Of a DNA stretch of 64,000 nucleotides, positions 45,032-54,686 are shown piece after piece (the first letter of the stretch is position 1; every line of letters begins with the position of its first letter). Source of the DNA: a virus. Location of the stretch: positions 62,001 through 126,000 of IMG/VR virus record IMGVR_UViG_3300046787_000316. One strand, written 5' to 3'. The notes below the pieces were generated by a model, which was given only the letters and a program-made list of their open reading frames with translations, was not told the origin of the DNA and made no database searches. The translations under genes were made by a program, and so were the position numbers.

Positions 45032-46456
45032 TTACTGAACTTGTAATTCCATATCATTCCTATCGGTGAATCTATCGCCAAAATTACGTTCGTTTACGAT
45101 ACCACCACCACTACTACCACCACCAAACGATGGCGTTATTGAAACGGCTGGTTCATCTACAATTGGAATAGGTGTGAATGTTGGTAAGAATATATTCGAA
45201 AGATTATCTAATCCCATTGCATTTAACCCAATATTGAGATTCACTCCACTAAAATCTACAATTGGTGCAACCGGTATATTGATTGAATCGATTGGTAACT
45301 TAATTGTTATTTCGGGAGCAATTTCAATTGGTGGAAATACTTTTGGAATTGGAATTGGAATTACTGGCGGAGGAGTTACCTTTACCGGCACTTCAATTTT
45401 AGTTACAGTCTTTATAGGAGCCAATTCAGTAGTTCCTTGAACTCTCAAATCAACTTTATCCGGAGCATAAACATTTCGTTTAATATCCACATTAGTTTGA
45501 AATGAATTCAAATTATCTTGTATTTGCTTTCGCAATTCAACTACCGCAAACTCTTTTGGTAAGTTACTATAATCAATAGCTCTACGTTTTAAAGTCTTTA
45601 TATTATATGTAATACAATTATTTAATATATTAGATATATCACCCATTAATGTTGTAAACGAATATTGCTCACAATCTATAAAACGAATTTCAGATGGTTT
45701 ACCAAAATTAGATTGAGAAATATCATAGTATCGGTTGTTTAGCCAATGATTTACACTATCTCTGAAATTATCAAATATTCTCTTATTAAATGTATCCAAA
45801 TCTCGTAAACCAAAATCCTTTCTTATAGTTGCTCTAAAATCGTTTCCAAATTTAGCAACTAAAGCATCATCAATTTTACCCAATGAATCGGATTCGAATT
45901 TATCTAACGCATCTAATATATTTCTTTTATAATATTTGAAATCTTTACTTAAATTATGAATATTTTTAAATTCATAAGTTGTGATTACATTTATACTTTC
46001 ATCTTTCGTTTTCAATGGAATTATACGAACCTCTTCTCTTGAAGGAGATATTTCTTGTATCCAAACTTTAGTTAATTCATTATCTGAACCAACTTTGTTT
46101 CTAACAAAATTTATGTTTAATTTTAAAATACCATTGGTGAATCCCAACTCATTCAATAACTTTTCAGCATCGATGGCCATTTCGGGAAATCCTTGCTTAT
46201 TATTTAAAACATATAAGTAATTTTTAATATCACCTGTTTTAATATATGCGATATTTTTACCACTTTTATGTGGTAGTATATTGTTGTTAATATCATATAC
46301 GGATACCTCCATAACATCATATTTACAATCTCCAAAATCGGTTTCATCTAATTCATTTTTAGACACAATAAACAAATCCTCCGATTGAAGATATTTACCT
46401 TCATTTTGAGTTTTATTATTGATTTCATCAAAATTAGCGTATTTTGTAATACTCAT
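45032..46456 (-). CDS. Structural protein with Pro- and Gly-rich C-terminus
   Basis: About 474 residues. The first 330 residues are mixed alpha/beta without a recognised family (KYANFDEIN start). The C-terminal third is a low-complexity region: TPPPVIPIPIPKVFPP, then repeated PIDSINIPVAPIVDF, then FGGGSSGGGI and a short end NERNFGDRFTDRND. The glycine run mirrors the one at the start of the next gene product, which may hint that the two ends touch in the baseplate. Located between coiled-coil and giant tail proteins, so virion role is inferred. Confidence 0.65.
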   Translation of the reverse strand: MSITKYANFDEINNKTQNEGKYLQSEDLFIVSKNELDETDFGDCKYDVMEVSVYDINNNILPHKSGKNIAYIKTGDIKNYLYVLNNKQGFPEMAIDAEKLLNELGFTNGILKLNINFVRNKVGSDNELTKVWIQEISPSREEVRIIPLKTKDESINVITTYEFKNIHNLSKDFKYYKRNILDALDKFESDSLGKIDDALVAKFGNDFRATIRKDFGLRDLDTFNKRIFDNFRDSVNHWLNNRYYDISQSNFGKPSEIRFIDCEQYSFTTLMGDISNILNNCITYNIKTLKRRAIDYSNLPKEFAVVELRKQIQDNLNSFQTNVDIKRNVYAPDKVDLRVQGTTELAPIKTVTKIEVPVKVTPPPVIPIPIPKVFPPIEIAPEITIKLPIDSINIPVAPIVDFSGVNLNIGLNAMGLDNLSNIFLPTFTPIPIVDEPAVSITPSFGGGSSGGGIVNERNFGDRFTDRNDMELQVQ

Positions 46457-46467
46457 AGTTTATATTA

Positions 46468-47613
46468 TTAATATGAATCTGGATGATACTTACCAAACCC
46501 AGCTTCGTATGTTTTATCTTTAGATGAGCCATCCGAACGAGTTACCGTTACTTTCAATGCACCACCTTTATAATCTTTTGATTTGGTGTTACCACCAAAC
46601 CAACCACCTTTTTTACGAGAATCTAAATCTCCAACTGTATTTTCAGTTAGAGTTAAATTTAATTTTTTGTTTTCTCCAGCAGCCATTGTAAACTGCATTT
46701 CGGGAATAGTATAAAAATCCCTACCACTTTCAGGATTAGTTTTGGTTAACTTAATCGTTATTTGACTTTTATCATTATTGGTTATTTCCAATGCTTTTCC
46801 ATTTTTCCATTGAGAACCACCACCTGATTTGAATCTAGCCCAAATAGCCGGAGCACTAGCATCTTCATTTGCCTCCAACTTAATAATTGCAACTTCATTT
46901 ACAACATCCGCACCAGCTGCTTGAGCTTGTGCCAATGTTCCCGATGTGATTGCAGATTGTTGTTGAACTGCTCCTAATTGAGCTTGCAATCCTTCAATGA
47001 TTGAGTTTAACGAATCAATTTGTTTAATCAATGCTTCAATCTGTGCTTTGAATCCTGAATTTTGAGCTTGTAAAGATGCTCTTAAAATAGATTCATCTAC
47101 CGATTTTTGAACCGCTGATTGAATTTGTGTTGTAAAATCTTGTATAGTTCCGTTCAACGCATCTAACTGATTTAATAACACATCATTTGTCTGCTCTATG
47201 TTTAATCTACTATTAATTTCAGTTTGAACTCTAGCATTCAAATCCGTTACAGTATCATTTAATGATTGAACTTCTTGCGTTAAATCGGTTACTTGTTTTC
47301 GTAAATCCTCATTATCTAATACCTTTTCATCATACAACGGCTTTGGAACTAAATCCAAATTAGGTGTTGGAATGTTTGGTTTTAGCTCTTTAACTTCGAT
47401 ATCGATTGCTTTTACCAATTCAACATCATCGTGTCTATCTTTACTAAGGCTTTTGAATAACAAAGATGAAGCAGGTATCTGTTCATTTACTATTGTAACG
47501 TTGTAATCATTTTTGGCAATAGATTGAGAACCCGATACACTTAATATCGTTTCTAATTTCTCTTTACGAGCCGCTTCTAACTTCTGAGCTATTGCTTCTA
47601 ATGCTGTTGCCAT
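46468..47613 (-). CDS. Coiled-coil fibre/structural protein
   Basis: About 381 residues. Residues 90-245 form long heptad coiled coils (LTQEVQSLNDTVTDLNARV, ALIKQIDSLNSIIEGLQAQLG), likely trimeric or dimeric. The C-terminal 130 residues are a beta domain (WARFKSGGGSQWKNGKAL, FTMAAGENKKLNLTLTEN) ending in GFGKYHPDSY. This shaft-and-head plan suits a short fibre or baseplate whisker. It lies between baseplate genes with 1-11 nt gaps. T4 counterpart not identified. Confidence 0.7.
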   Translation of the reverse strand: MATALEAIAQKLEAARKEKLETILSVSGSQSIAKNDYNVTIVNEQIPASSLLFKSLSKDRHDDVELVKAIDIEVKELKPNIPTPNLDLVPKPLYDEKVLDNEDLRKQVTDLTQEVQSLNDTVTDLNARVQTEINSRLNIEQTNDVLLNQLDALNGTIQDFTTQIQSAVQKSVDESILRASLQAQNSGFKAQIEALIKQIDSLNSIIEGLQAQLGAVQQQSAITSGTLAQAQAAGADVVNEVAIIKLEANEDASAPAIWARFKSGGGSQWKNGKALEITNNDKSQITIKLTKTNPESGRDFYTIPEMQFTMAAGENKKLNLTLTENTVGDLDSRKKGGWFGGNTKSKDYKGGALKVTVTRSDGSSKDKTYEAGFGKYHPDSY

Positions 47614-47614
47614 A

Positions 47615-48688
47615 TTAAACTATTTCAAATATTGATTTATCATCAATTATATAATCAATCCCACTTTGGGATATTTTCATTTTTAATAAATAAGTTCTAT
47701 TAGCTGGTAAGCTACTTAAATTCATAATAAAAAAACTACCATTACTATCACAACTAATTTTAGTGTAATCCCCAAATGGAAATATAACTTCTCCAGTTAT
47801 ATAATCTTCCAATTGGTAATATGATGTAGTGGGTAAATAGCTTGTATTATCGTAATCAAACGTTCCTGAAAACGTTCTCATTGGATATAACTCTCTACCT
47901 TTAACTCTAATTTTTATCTTACTATCTTTTGAATATTTTGATTTTAAATTAGAATATACAACTTTAAAATTCTCATCAGGTATCACACTTAGTGAGCCGG
48001 TTGAAAATGTAGAATCATCCCAAACAATTTCTAATTTAGGTTCATATATTGTATGTGTTTCTTTTGAAAAGAATTTCAACACACCATAATCTAATGAATC
48101 CTCTTCATTAGTTAATCCATGTCTTACAATAAATCCATTATTAGGTAATGAACCACTCATCCATAGATTAACAATTCCAGTCACATCCATTCTAACGTCA
48201 TCCACTTCATAGTTGTATGATTGAGATGCTTCCGACCCCGTATACCAAGTACCACCCTCAGCGTTAGCAGAACCAGTAGTTCCCGCTACAAACGTAGCAG
48301 TTCCTCCTAATGTGTTATCTTGCCAAGTATTAATTCCATCTCTATACTTCCAACTTATACCATCGGTTGTTATATTATCGAATTTAGTACCTGTTCCCAT
48401 ATTCCAACTTTGAGAAACGGCGTTGGCATAGATTGTATATTCCAATGGAATTTCCTCTGAACCCGCTGATTTCAAATTTAGATACGCTTTCCAACTACCT
48501 GTAATCTCTCCACTTACTATGGATGCCGATATTTGATTGGTATTGAACTTTATTAATGCTCTAGCTATATCTTTGGTATCTCCATAATATAGTTTACCTA
48601 CTTCCAACATTTCATCCCTACCAGCGTTTTGGTCGGGTTGTTGTAAGTAAATACTGGCATCGAACGATGATGTGAATAGTTTATGCAT
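47615..48688 (-). CDS. Beta-sandwich structural protein (DNRLRE-like)
   Basis: About 357 residues. IYLQQPDQNAGRDEMLEVGKL and ARALIKFNTNQI at the start, then SQSWNMGTGTKFD and VDVTGIVNLWMSGS-type strands, resemble DNRLRE-type carbohydrate-binding beta sandwiches found in surface proteins and some phage tail proteins. The C-terminal 130 residues are additional beta strands. Directly after the gp6-like gene with a 1-nt overlap, so a baseplate-associated, possibly cell-surface-contacting protein is inferred. Confidence 0.65.
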   Translation of the reverse strand: MHKLFTSSFDASIYLQQPDQNAGRDEMLEVGKLYYGDTKDIARALIKFNTNQISASIVSGEITGSWKAYLNLKSAGSEEIPLEYTIYANAVSQSWNMGTGTKFDNITTDGISWKYRDGINTWQDNTLGGTATFVAGTTGSANAEGGTWYTGSEASQSYNYEVDDVRMDVTGIVNLWMSGSLPNNGFIVRHGLTNEEDSLDYGVLKFFSKETHTIYEPKLEIVWDDSTFSTGSLSVIPDENFKVVYSNLKSKYSKDSKIKIRVKGRELYPMRTFSGTFDYDNTSYLPTTSYYQLEDYITGEVIFPFGDYTKISCDSNGSFFIMNLSSLPANRTYLLKMKISQSGIDYIIDDKSIFEIV

Positions 48689-50733
48689 TATAGTGCTCTT
48701 CCTTTTATGTCTTTATTAGGGTATTTTACTTCGAAAACGCAAGGGTCTAAGGATGGATAAACTATCTTACCTTGAGTTGCTTGTTCTATATTATATCTAT
48801 TAGGAGAATAGTTTTCTCCATTCGTATTTGATTTACATAAATTAGAAATCTTAACAGATGGAACACTCATTACGCCATCCACATTTGCTAATAGTAATTC
48901 TATTTCTGAAATGTTGATTGGTTTATTGAATGTCCAATTATCTGTATTAAAATAATCTTGCAATTCTAATAAACATTTTGTGATAACTTCATTTTTGTTA
49001 TAATTTGAATAACATATAATTTCAAAATCACATCCAATGTTAACAATAAATCCATCGATTATATTAACGGCATCCGTAATCATTCTATACTCACCTAAAT
49101 AAGTTTTAAGGTTTTCCTTTATAGCCGGATTCAAATTTGTTAATTTTTTATCACCATCATAAGCCAATACATACATATTGATTGCGAATGGGTTATTAAC
49201 CTCCGATAGATTTGATTTCTTTTGTGTAAGATATTTTACCAATTCGGTTTGTATTTCCGATTTAGTTTTATCTTTCATCCCATCGACTATACCAACAAAT
49301 TCTGCAATATTATTTGGATTAGCGAGAATCGAAGCAGGTGAATTATTATCAACCTCACCATCGGGAGAAACATATACTTTGGCAACACTACCATATCTTT
49401 CTGGCATACTCAATGCTCTTACAATGTAATCCTGTCTAGTCACTGCTCTGTTTTGAGAACCAAATGTTGCTAATGCGTTTTGTCTGATTTCCTCAATTGA
49501 TTCTACACCTCTACCACCTACCGCTGGTTCTAAGTTTTCAACCGCTACGGATGTCTTATATGTTTCGTAAAGATTTCGTTCAGCTACATCGGCAAATGAT
49601 AATAAATCTTCTTCGAATTCTATTTTTGTTACATTGGTTAAATCGCCCGTATTAACATTTGATTCTACACCACCTCCAACTAAATATTTAACACGCAATG
49701 TTGTTCCATTTGATGGGACAACTCCAAATGTATTTGTTTTTAAGAAATTAGATGGGTCTATCGATGAGTTCAATCTACTAATTGAATGGGCTAATCCTAA
49801 TCCAACATTTTTAGAATTTGGCAATATTACCTCATCCGGTTGGCTTGAATCACCACTACCAAATTGTAAATCAATTGTGTTATCTGAATTTACTTTTACA
49901 CTAAATCTATTTGGAACTTTTTGTATTTCTAAAATATACGGAACTACGGATGATGATGAATATAATTCACTTTTACTTTCAATATTAGCCGTTTCTACAA
50001 AAATACTTTCTTGTGCCAAATATGGAACTTCGTACCACTTCTCACCATCTTGTGATGTTACCGATACAATTTGTATTATATTTGTATCACTTATAGTTTT
50101 AGTTGGATATTCCATATAATCACCAAAATACAAATCAGTTTCTTTTTGAGTAGCTGATATTGCTTTTACTTTTTTGGTAATCAAATATTGAGTAGGAGCA
50201 CCAGTCACACTATCCCTTTCAAACACATCAATTTCTCTATCCGTTGGATTAGAAAAATCAACTGCATCCAATGTTCTAAATGTTATATTTGATTTAGTAG
50301 TCGATGATACTTGCATACCATCTTTTATTCTTAAATAATATTTAGGGTTCGGGTCGTATTTATCACTTCCATTACCACCAATCACCGGCATCAACTGATA
50401 TACAGTCAATGTAGTTACAGCAGGTGATGTTACCTTTGGTTTATATCCCATAGATTGCGCCAATGCTACAACGTTTTTACGTTCGGTAGCATGTGATAAC
50501 ATCGATTCTTTTAATTGAGTATCCTGATAAAATGAAAGAATATCACCAATAGCAGCTGCTTGTTCTACAAACACCATACCTGGCGAAGCCTCATTGAAAT
50601 CCGAATATGTGTTAGGGAAATACGTTTTAGTATAATCAATAAGAGTTTGCTTCAATGTTGCAAAATCTTTACCAACGTAATTTACATTTTTACTTTCGTT
50701 ACCCCAAGTCTTATTTATAGGTTTAAGTCCCAT
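48688..50733 (-). CDS. Baseplate wedge protein (T4 gp6-like, baseplate J family)
   Basis: About 681 residues, close to T4 gp6 (660). INKTWGNESKNVNYVGKDFATLKQTLIDYTKTYFPN (seen in pieces) and SPGMVFVEQAAAIGDILSFYQD at the N-terminus match gp6 and the core of baseplate J proteins; VGGRGVESIEEIRQNALATFGSQNRAVTRQDY is the conserved middle. It forms dimers that ring the baseplate and control sheath contraction. Next to gp25, as in T4-like phages generally. Confidence 0.93.
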   Translation of the reverse strand: MGLKPINKTWGNESKNVNYVGKDFATLKQTLIDYTKTYFPNTYSDFNEASPGMVFVEQAAAIGDILSFYQDTQLKESMLSHATERKNVVALAQSMGYKPKVTSPAVTTLTVYQLMPVIGGNGSDKYDPNPKYYLRIKDGMQVSSTTKSNITFRTLDAVDFSNPTDREIDVFERDSVTGAPTQYLITKKVKAISATQKETDLYFGDYMEYPTKTISDTNIIQIVSVTSQDGEKWYEVPYLAQESIFVETANIESKSELYSSSSVVPYILEIQKVPNRFSVKVNSDNTIDLQFGSGDSSQPDEVILPNSKNVGLGLAHSISRLNSSIDPSNFLKTNTFGVVPSNGTTLRVKYLVGGGVESNVNTGDLTNVTKIEFEEDLLSFADVAERNLYETYKTSVAVENLEPAVGGRGVESIEEIRQNALATFGSQNRAVTRQDYIVRALSMPERYGSVAKVYVSPDGEVDNNSPASILANPNNIAEFVGIVDGMKDKTKSEIQTELVKYLTQKKSNLSEVNNPFAINMYVLAYDGDKKLTNLNPAIKENLKTYLGEYRMITDAVNIIDGFIVNIGCDFEIICYSNYNKNEVITKCLLELQDYFNTDNWTFNKPINISEIELLLANVDGVMSVPSVKISNLCKSNTNGENYSPNRYNIEQATQGKIVYPSLDPCVFEVKYPNKDIKGRAL

Positions 50734-50735
50734 TC

Positions 50736-51173
50736 TTAATTATTTACATTTATTTGAACTGATTCTGATAAATTTGGGTTAGATGTGAGTGCAAACTTAA
50801 TATCCAACGCAATTCTATTATTATCAATATCGTTATCATCGTAATCAAATACAATTTCTGTTACAGTTAAATATGGTAGCCATTTAGATACGGCATCCAA
50901 TATAACCGATTCCACAACTGTTTCAATTGTATCAGCGGGCATCGGTTCGAATAACACTTTCCAAATATCACAACCAAATTCAGGTTGCATCAATCTTTCA
51001 CCTTTTTGGGTTAATATAAGATTTCGTAAATTATGTTTAGCTTGAGTAAGTGTTGTATAATTTACGGCAAAGATACCACCTGCATTAGAAACTTCATTGA
51101 TTCCAATACCTAATATCTTATAATTATTTTCCGTTAAATCGGTTACTTTAACTTTACCAAGCTCTATTGCCAT
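50736..51173 (-). CDS. Baseplate wedge protein (T4 gp25-like)
   Basis: About 145 residues, near T4 gp25 (132). NYTTLTQAKHNLRNLILTQKGERLMQPEFGCDIWKVLFEP contains the EPR-type core of gp25/phage W-like baseplate proteins, here as LTQKGERLMQPEFGCD. It forms the wedge heart with gp6 and gp53 and starts sheath assembly. One-base overlap with the gene before it and 2 nt before the gp6-like gene. Confidence 0.93.
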   Translation of the reverse strand: MAIELGKVKVTDLTENNYKILGIGINEVSNAGGIFAVNYTTLTQAKHNLRNLILTQKGERLMQPEFGCDIWKVLFEPMPADTIETVVESVILDAVSKWLPYLTVTEIVFDYDDNDIDNNRIALDIKFALTSNPNLSESVQINVNN

Positions 51174-51703
51174 TATCTACGTCTTTTACCTTGTTCTTGT
51201 TCTGCAAAAACTTTTGTTAATGCGCTATAATCTCTAGTCAATGCTTTCATTGTTGCATCTTGCAATGCATCTCCGGTTGATTGTATTTGTTGTGGCATTG
51301 ATTGTGGAATATCTAAACTTCTAAAATCCATAGTTTCCCACTCATCATCCACACTCACATTTGGTTGTAACATATCCAATACACTTCCTCCCATAGTACC
51401 ACCTTCTGCCCTTTGTTCAGCTGAAAATGGTTGAGTCATATTTAAAATCTCATTAATCATAGGGTCTTTTGTGAATTCCTTTGTCTGTTGAGGTCTTTGT
51501 TGTTGTGCAATTGGTTGCTTTCTAATTTGTGGTTGCGAAGCTACTTCAGTCATTTCTCTCAATGACGGAGTTGTTGTTTTCTTTTGTGAGTTCAATGTAA
51601 CCGCACCAGATTTGATAAGTTTAGCTAACTCTTCTTTGACTTGTTGCTTAACTTCATTTTTTACCACTTCTTTAATAAGTGTTACTAAAATTTCTGATTT
51701 CAT
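51173..51703 (-). CDS. Hypothetical protein with Gln-rich centre
   Basis: About 176 residues. The N-terminus KSEILVTLIKEVVKNEVKQQVKEELAKLIKSG (seen in pieces) is a long amphipathic helix; residues 55-75 are Gln/Pro-rich (QKPIAQQQRPQQT-type); the C-terminus is basic. No family recognised. It precedes gp25 by coding order and could be a tail-assembly factor or chaperone, but that is inference from place only. Confidence 0.6.
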   Translation of the reverse strand: MKSEILVTLIKEVVKNEVKQQVKEELAKLIKSGAVTLNSQKKTTTPSLREMTEVASQPQIRKQPIAQQQRPQQTKEFTKDPMINEILNMTQPFSAEQRAEGGTMGGSVLDMLQPNVSVDDEWETMDFRSLDIPQSMPQQIQSTGDALQDATMKALTRDYSALTKVFAEQEQGKRRR

Positions 51704-51719
51704 AATAAAAAAATATTCT

Positions 51720-51736
51720 GTTTGTTAATAAATATA
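51720..51736 (-). promoter_or_regulatory. Late-leader motif TATATTTATTAACAAAC
   Basis: Minus-strand TATATTTATTAACAAAC, 16 nt before the ATG of the 176-residue gene. It differs from the 17-base element at 36690 and 44979 in three positions. Confidence 0.45.
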
Positions 51737-51748
51737 AAAAGATTAAAT

Positions 51749-52297
51749 TTAATCTGGAACTTGATAGCCATTCCACTTAACTATACCCGGAGCAGGTGGA
51801 GCAGGTGATGGATATTGTGCAATAACGGTGTAAATACCCGATACAGTCATCAAATGTAATTTTGCCGAATTAATAAATGCGTTTAAAAATTGTTCCGGAT
51901 TATTATTTGGTGGAACTTTTACAGGTGTCCAATTACCCGGACTTAACACCAATCCAGCAGTAGTAACTATATTTTTTATAGAACCTGGTGCAGGTATTTT
52001 TGGTGGTGGGACGGGTGACATCTTACCTCCTAACCAATATATTATGATAGCAGGTCCAACTACCTCTAAAAAAGTCAATACTTTAGCTTTTTGAGTTTGT
52101 TCCAAAAATTGTATAATAGATTCTTGCATTAATATGGGATTACCTTTTATTAATGGTACACCATTCAATGGGTCTTTGCCTGATTTAACAGCCGTATCGT
52201 ATGCTAATGTAAATGCTTTGGCAAAATCACTAATAGTTCTATATGAGTTATTTTGCATCTGCGGTAGCAATGTAGATTTAAAAGTTCCCCAAGACAT
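51749..52297 (-). CDS. Conserved hypothetical tail-region protein
   Basis: About 182 residues. SWGTFKSTLLPQM at the start is followed by helices to about 70, then a hydrophobic segment VLTFLEVVGPAIIIYWLGG (about 73-91) and a Pro-rich linker (PVPPPKIPAPGS). The C-terminus PAPPAPGIVKWNGYQVP is again Pro-rich. It lies 1 nt from the gp5-like spike gene and could be a baseplate hub accessory. No T4 counterpart identified. Confidence 0.65.
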   Translation of the reverse strand: MSWGTFKSTLLPQMQNNSYRTISDFAKAFTLAYDTAVKSGKDPLNGVPLIKGNPILMQESIIQFLEQTQKAKVLTFLEVVGPAIIIYWLGGKMSPVPPPKIPAPGSIKNIVTTAGLVLSPGNWTPVKVPPNNNPEQFLNAFINSAKLHLMTVSGIYTVIAQYPSPAPPAPGIVKWNGYQVPD

Positions 52298-52298
52298 A

Positions 52299-53504
52299 TT
52301 ATTTACTTAAAAAGTTTTTAGCAGATTGTATGGTTTTCAATTTACTCTTAATAGATGCAAATTGAGAAGCGTTGGTCGGTCCCGTTTTTGATGGGCCGGC
52401 CGGTGTTAGATATACCTGTTTTGTGATTGCATCTATTAATTCTTCCATTATTTTAACCAATTCACCACCCAATACCATTTTTTGTACATCTGCTCCAGCT
52501 GCTCCCTCTCCTTTATTTTTTCCTAAATATATCTTACCATTATCGGAATTAAGAAATATTTGATTAGCACCTTTGGAATGCAATGTTACATTTTTATTGG
52601 TATGTAAGTAGATATCTTTTTCAGCATCTACCGAAAAATTACCATCCGTTATAACACCGGTATTACCTTTACCAAATATGATAAATTCACTTGCTTTTGC
52701 TGAAAATACGATTCTATCGGAATTTACGAACAATTGGTCACCCTTTAATTTATCCGAAGCTGGAAAATCTTTGAATCCAATCTTTTCTTTTTTAATGGTT
52801 TCCTTAAATGGTATTTTAACCTTATTAGATGTAATGTATATAGATGAACCATCCTTATTAATATCCTCTTCAATCAATTCTCCAATTGGTTTAGAATCTA
52901 ACTCTGGATTTTGCTTATTACGGATGAAAATAGATGGAGATGATGTCTTACCATCTTCCGTTAAAAAGAACTCACTAAGACGAAGTGTGTTACCAACTCT
53001 ACCACTTATAATGGTATCTCCCTCACTTGGTTTTAAAAACTTTATCTTCTCCTTTACTTCATACTTCTTTTCAGTAGATTTAGTTTGAGTTGGAGTTTGA
53101 TTTGGCGCACCAGCTTTAGCTTCCGCATAATCTTTATTCTTACCATCTCCTTTTGAAGCGGGTATATCCTTCTCTTTGGAAACTTCGGAAGTTTTATAAT
53201 CTTCTCTATAATTTGGATATTGATTAACAGAATATGGTAACCAATACATATTATTACCTATTTCGATAATCAATACCGTTTCACCCAATATAGGATAAGT
53301 AATATTGTTTTTATCAAATGGAAACGCATATCCTTCTTTATCGATAGCTGATTCTCTTTTAAACTCAACTGCCCCTAAAAAACGAATATCATTCGCATCG
53401 AATGATTCATTACCATTGTATTTCTTTACAAAATCCGTATCTTTATTTAATGGTTTATCTGATTTTAGATAAACTTTAGAAACGGATGCTAAGTATGCCT
53501 CCAT
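52299..53504 (-). CDS. Baseplate hub/spike protein (gp5/gpV-like)
   Basis: About 401 residues. An OB-fold-like N-terminal part (VEFKRESAIDKEGYAFPF, GETVLIIEIGNNMYWLP) is followed by a Lys/Glu linker and then a beta-helix-type repeat region where alternating strands such as DQLFVNSDRIVFSAKASEFIIFG, NFSVDAEKDIYLHTNKNVTLHSKGANQIFLNSDNGKIYLG (pieces) give the needle. No lysozyme domain is visible, unlike T4 gp5. The C-terminus is helical. It would be the membrane-puncturing spike. Confidence 0.82.
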   Translation of the reverse strand: MEAYLASVSKVYLKSDKPLNKDTDFVKKYNGNESFDANDIRFLGAVEFKRESAIDKEGYAFPFDKNNITYPILGETVLIIEIGNNMYWLPYSVNQYPNYREDYKTSEVSKEKDIPASKGDGKNKDYAEAKAGAPNQTPTQTKSTEKKYEVKEKIKFLKPSEGDTIISGRVGNTLRLSEFFLTEDGKTSSPSIFIRNKQNPELDSKPIGELIEEDINKDGSSIYITSNKVKIPFKETIKKEKIGFKDFPASDKLKGDQLFVNSDRIVFSAKASEFIIFGKGNTGVITDGNFSVDAEKDIYLHTNKNVTLHSKGANQIFLNSDNGKIYLGKNKGEGAAGADVQKMVLGGELVKIMEELIDAITKQVYLTPAGPSKTGPTNASQFASIKSKLKTIQSAKNFLSK

Positions 53505-53908
53505 TATAGTTTAGTTTTTATATCATCAATTTCAACTTGAATATCTAATAACTTTTCATCTGCTTTTTTCTCAATCTCATCGATTGTTTCTTCCAAATCC
53601 GTTAATAACTGAGCTTTCTCATGCTCACTTAACCAACCATCCTCACCAATTCCCTTAGCTTCTGCGGCTGCTAATCGTTGTGCAATTGTTGCAAGTTTAA
53701 TCAAATGGTCATCATTCTTAATTGATGTATCTATTAAATCTCTAATGATAGGTGCAAGGACTGTTGCCTCACCTACGTTACGAATTAATTTACGAAGCGA
53801 TTCAATCATTTCCGAAATGTTTTTCTTTTTTGATTGCTGATTATCGTAAATATCTTTAAATAATGATGATAAGTTTTTACCATCAAATAACTGAAATTCT
53901 GTTGCCAT
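53504..53908 (-). CDS. Helical hypothetical protein of the tail block
   Basis: About 134 residues, nearly all alpha-helix and acidic. FQLFDGKNLSSLFKDIYDN begins it, and residues 85-134 form a coiled coil (EETIDEIEKKADEKLLDIQVEIDDIKTKL, pieces). No family recognised. One-base overlap with the spike gene suggests a chaperone or hub partner, by inference. Confidence 0.6.
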   Translation of the reverse strand: MATEFQLFDGKNLSSLFKDIYDNQQSKKKNISEMIESLRKLIRNVGEATVLAPIIRDLIDTSIKNDDHLIKLATIAQRLAAAEAKGIGEDGWLSEHEKAQLLTDLEETIDEIEKKADEKLLDIQVEIDDIKTKL

Positions 53909-53909
53909 A

Positions 53910-54686
53910 TTATATTATGTTCTTCTTTACTATATAATTATAAAGTTCTTCACTTATTAGTTTATATCCTTCTTTATTTGGATGTTGAGTTGCCCTCGTC
54001 TTAAATGTTGCGTCTTGATGTTCCCATATATCCAACCGTTTGGTTTTATTTAAAAAATCTCTAAACGTTTCTTTATCAAATCCCCAATATGTTGATTTAT
54101 TTATCGTATGTCTAACATCATCTTTTTTATGCAAATCAATCAGCATAGATTCTATACCATCACACATAACATATTTTATACCATAATAATTAAATAGTTG
54201 TTGTAAAAATGTTATATAGTTCTGATTAACAATGTTGTAATAATTTTGATTAAATAATTCAGCAATAAAGAAGTTCTTATAATTTATAAGAAAATCATTA
54301 TAATCTTCATTATTACTTCTAAATGAATTTACAAATTTCTCTGGAGTTTCTATTAAGTGTTTAACAGACCAACTAACCCACTCACCTTTTGGTAAAAATG
54401 GAACGTAATCCCTCAAAGATGAACTCCACATTATAACAACCAAATCACCTGTTCTAATTCTACCATCTTGTACATCTGTAACAGTCTGATTGAATATCTT
54501 ATTATTGGCATTTCCACTAACACCATTGTTGTGTAATGAAATACCTAATTTATTAGATAATTGAGTTGGCCATGATAATGAGTTTCTAAATAATCTCTTA
54601 TCATCTCTATCGGTTAATGTACTTTCAACTGAAATATCAGCGCCTTCTCCTTCTGTCCAACTACATCCGTATGTGTGTAATATCAT
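53910..54686 (-). CDS. SGNH/GDSL-like hydrolase next to baseplate genes
   Basis: About 258 residues. LHTYGCSWTEGEG has the serine block in the GCS form, GVSGNANNKI the Gly/Asn block, VVIMWSSSLRDY the next strand and TQHPNKEGYKLI the histidine block. It is ATGA-coupled to the carbamoyltransferase. It is the fourth SGNH protein in the window but stands apart from the glycan island, between baseplate and sigma genes. Probably edits acyl groups on a carbohydrate; target unknown. Confidence 0.78.
   Translation of the reverse strand: MILHTYGCSWTEGEGADISVESTLTDRDDKRLFRNSLSWPTQLSNKLGISLHNNGVSGNANNKIFNQTVTDVQDGRIRTGDLVVIMWSSSLRDYVPFLPKGEWVSWSVKHLIETPEKFVNSFRSNNEDYNDFLINYKNFFIAELFNQNYYNIVNQNYITFLQQLFNYYGIKYVMCDGIESMLIDLHKKDDVRHTINKSTYWGFDKETFRDFLNKTKRLDIWEHQDATFKTRATQHPNKEGYKLISEELYNYIVKKNII

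Noticed and set aside
49634-50119. 161-codon plus-strand frame
   Set aside because: Antisense to the well-supported gp6-like gene; no start context or family.
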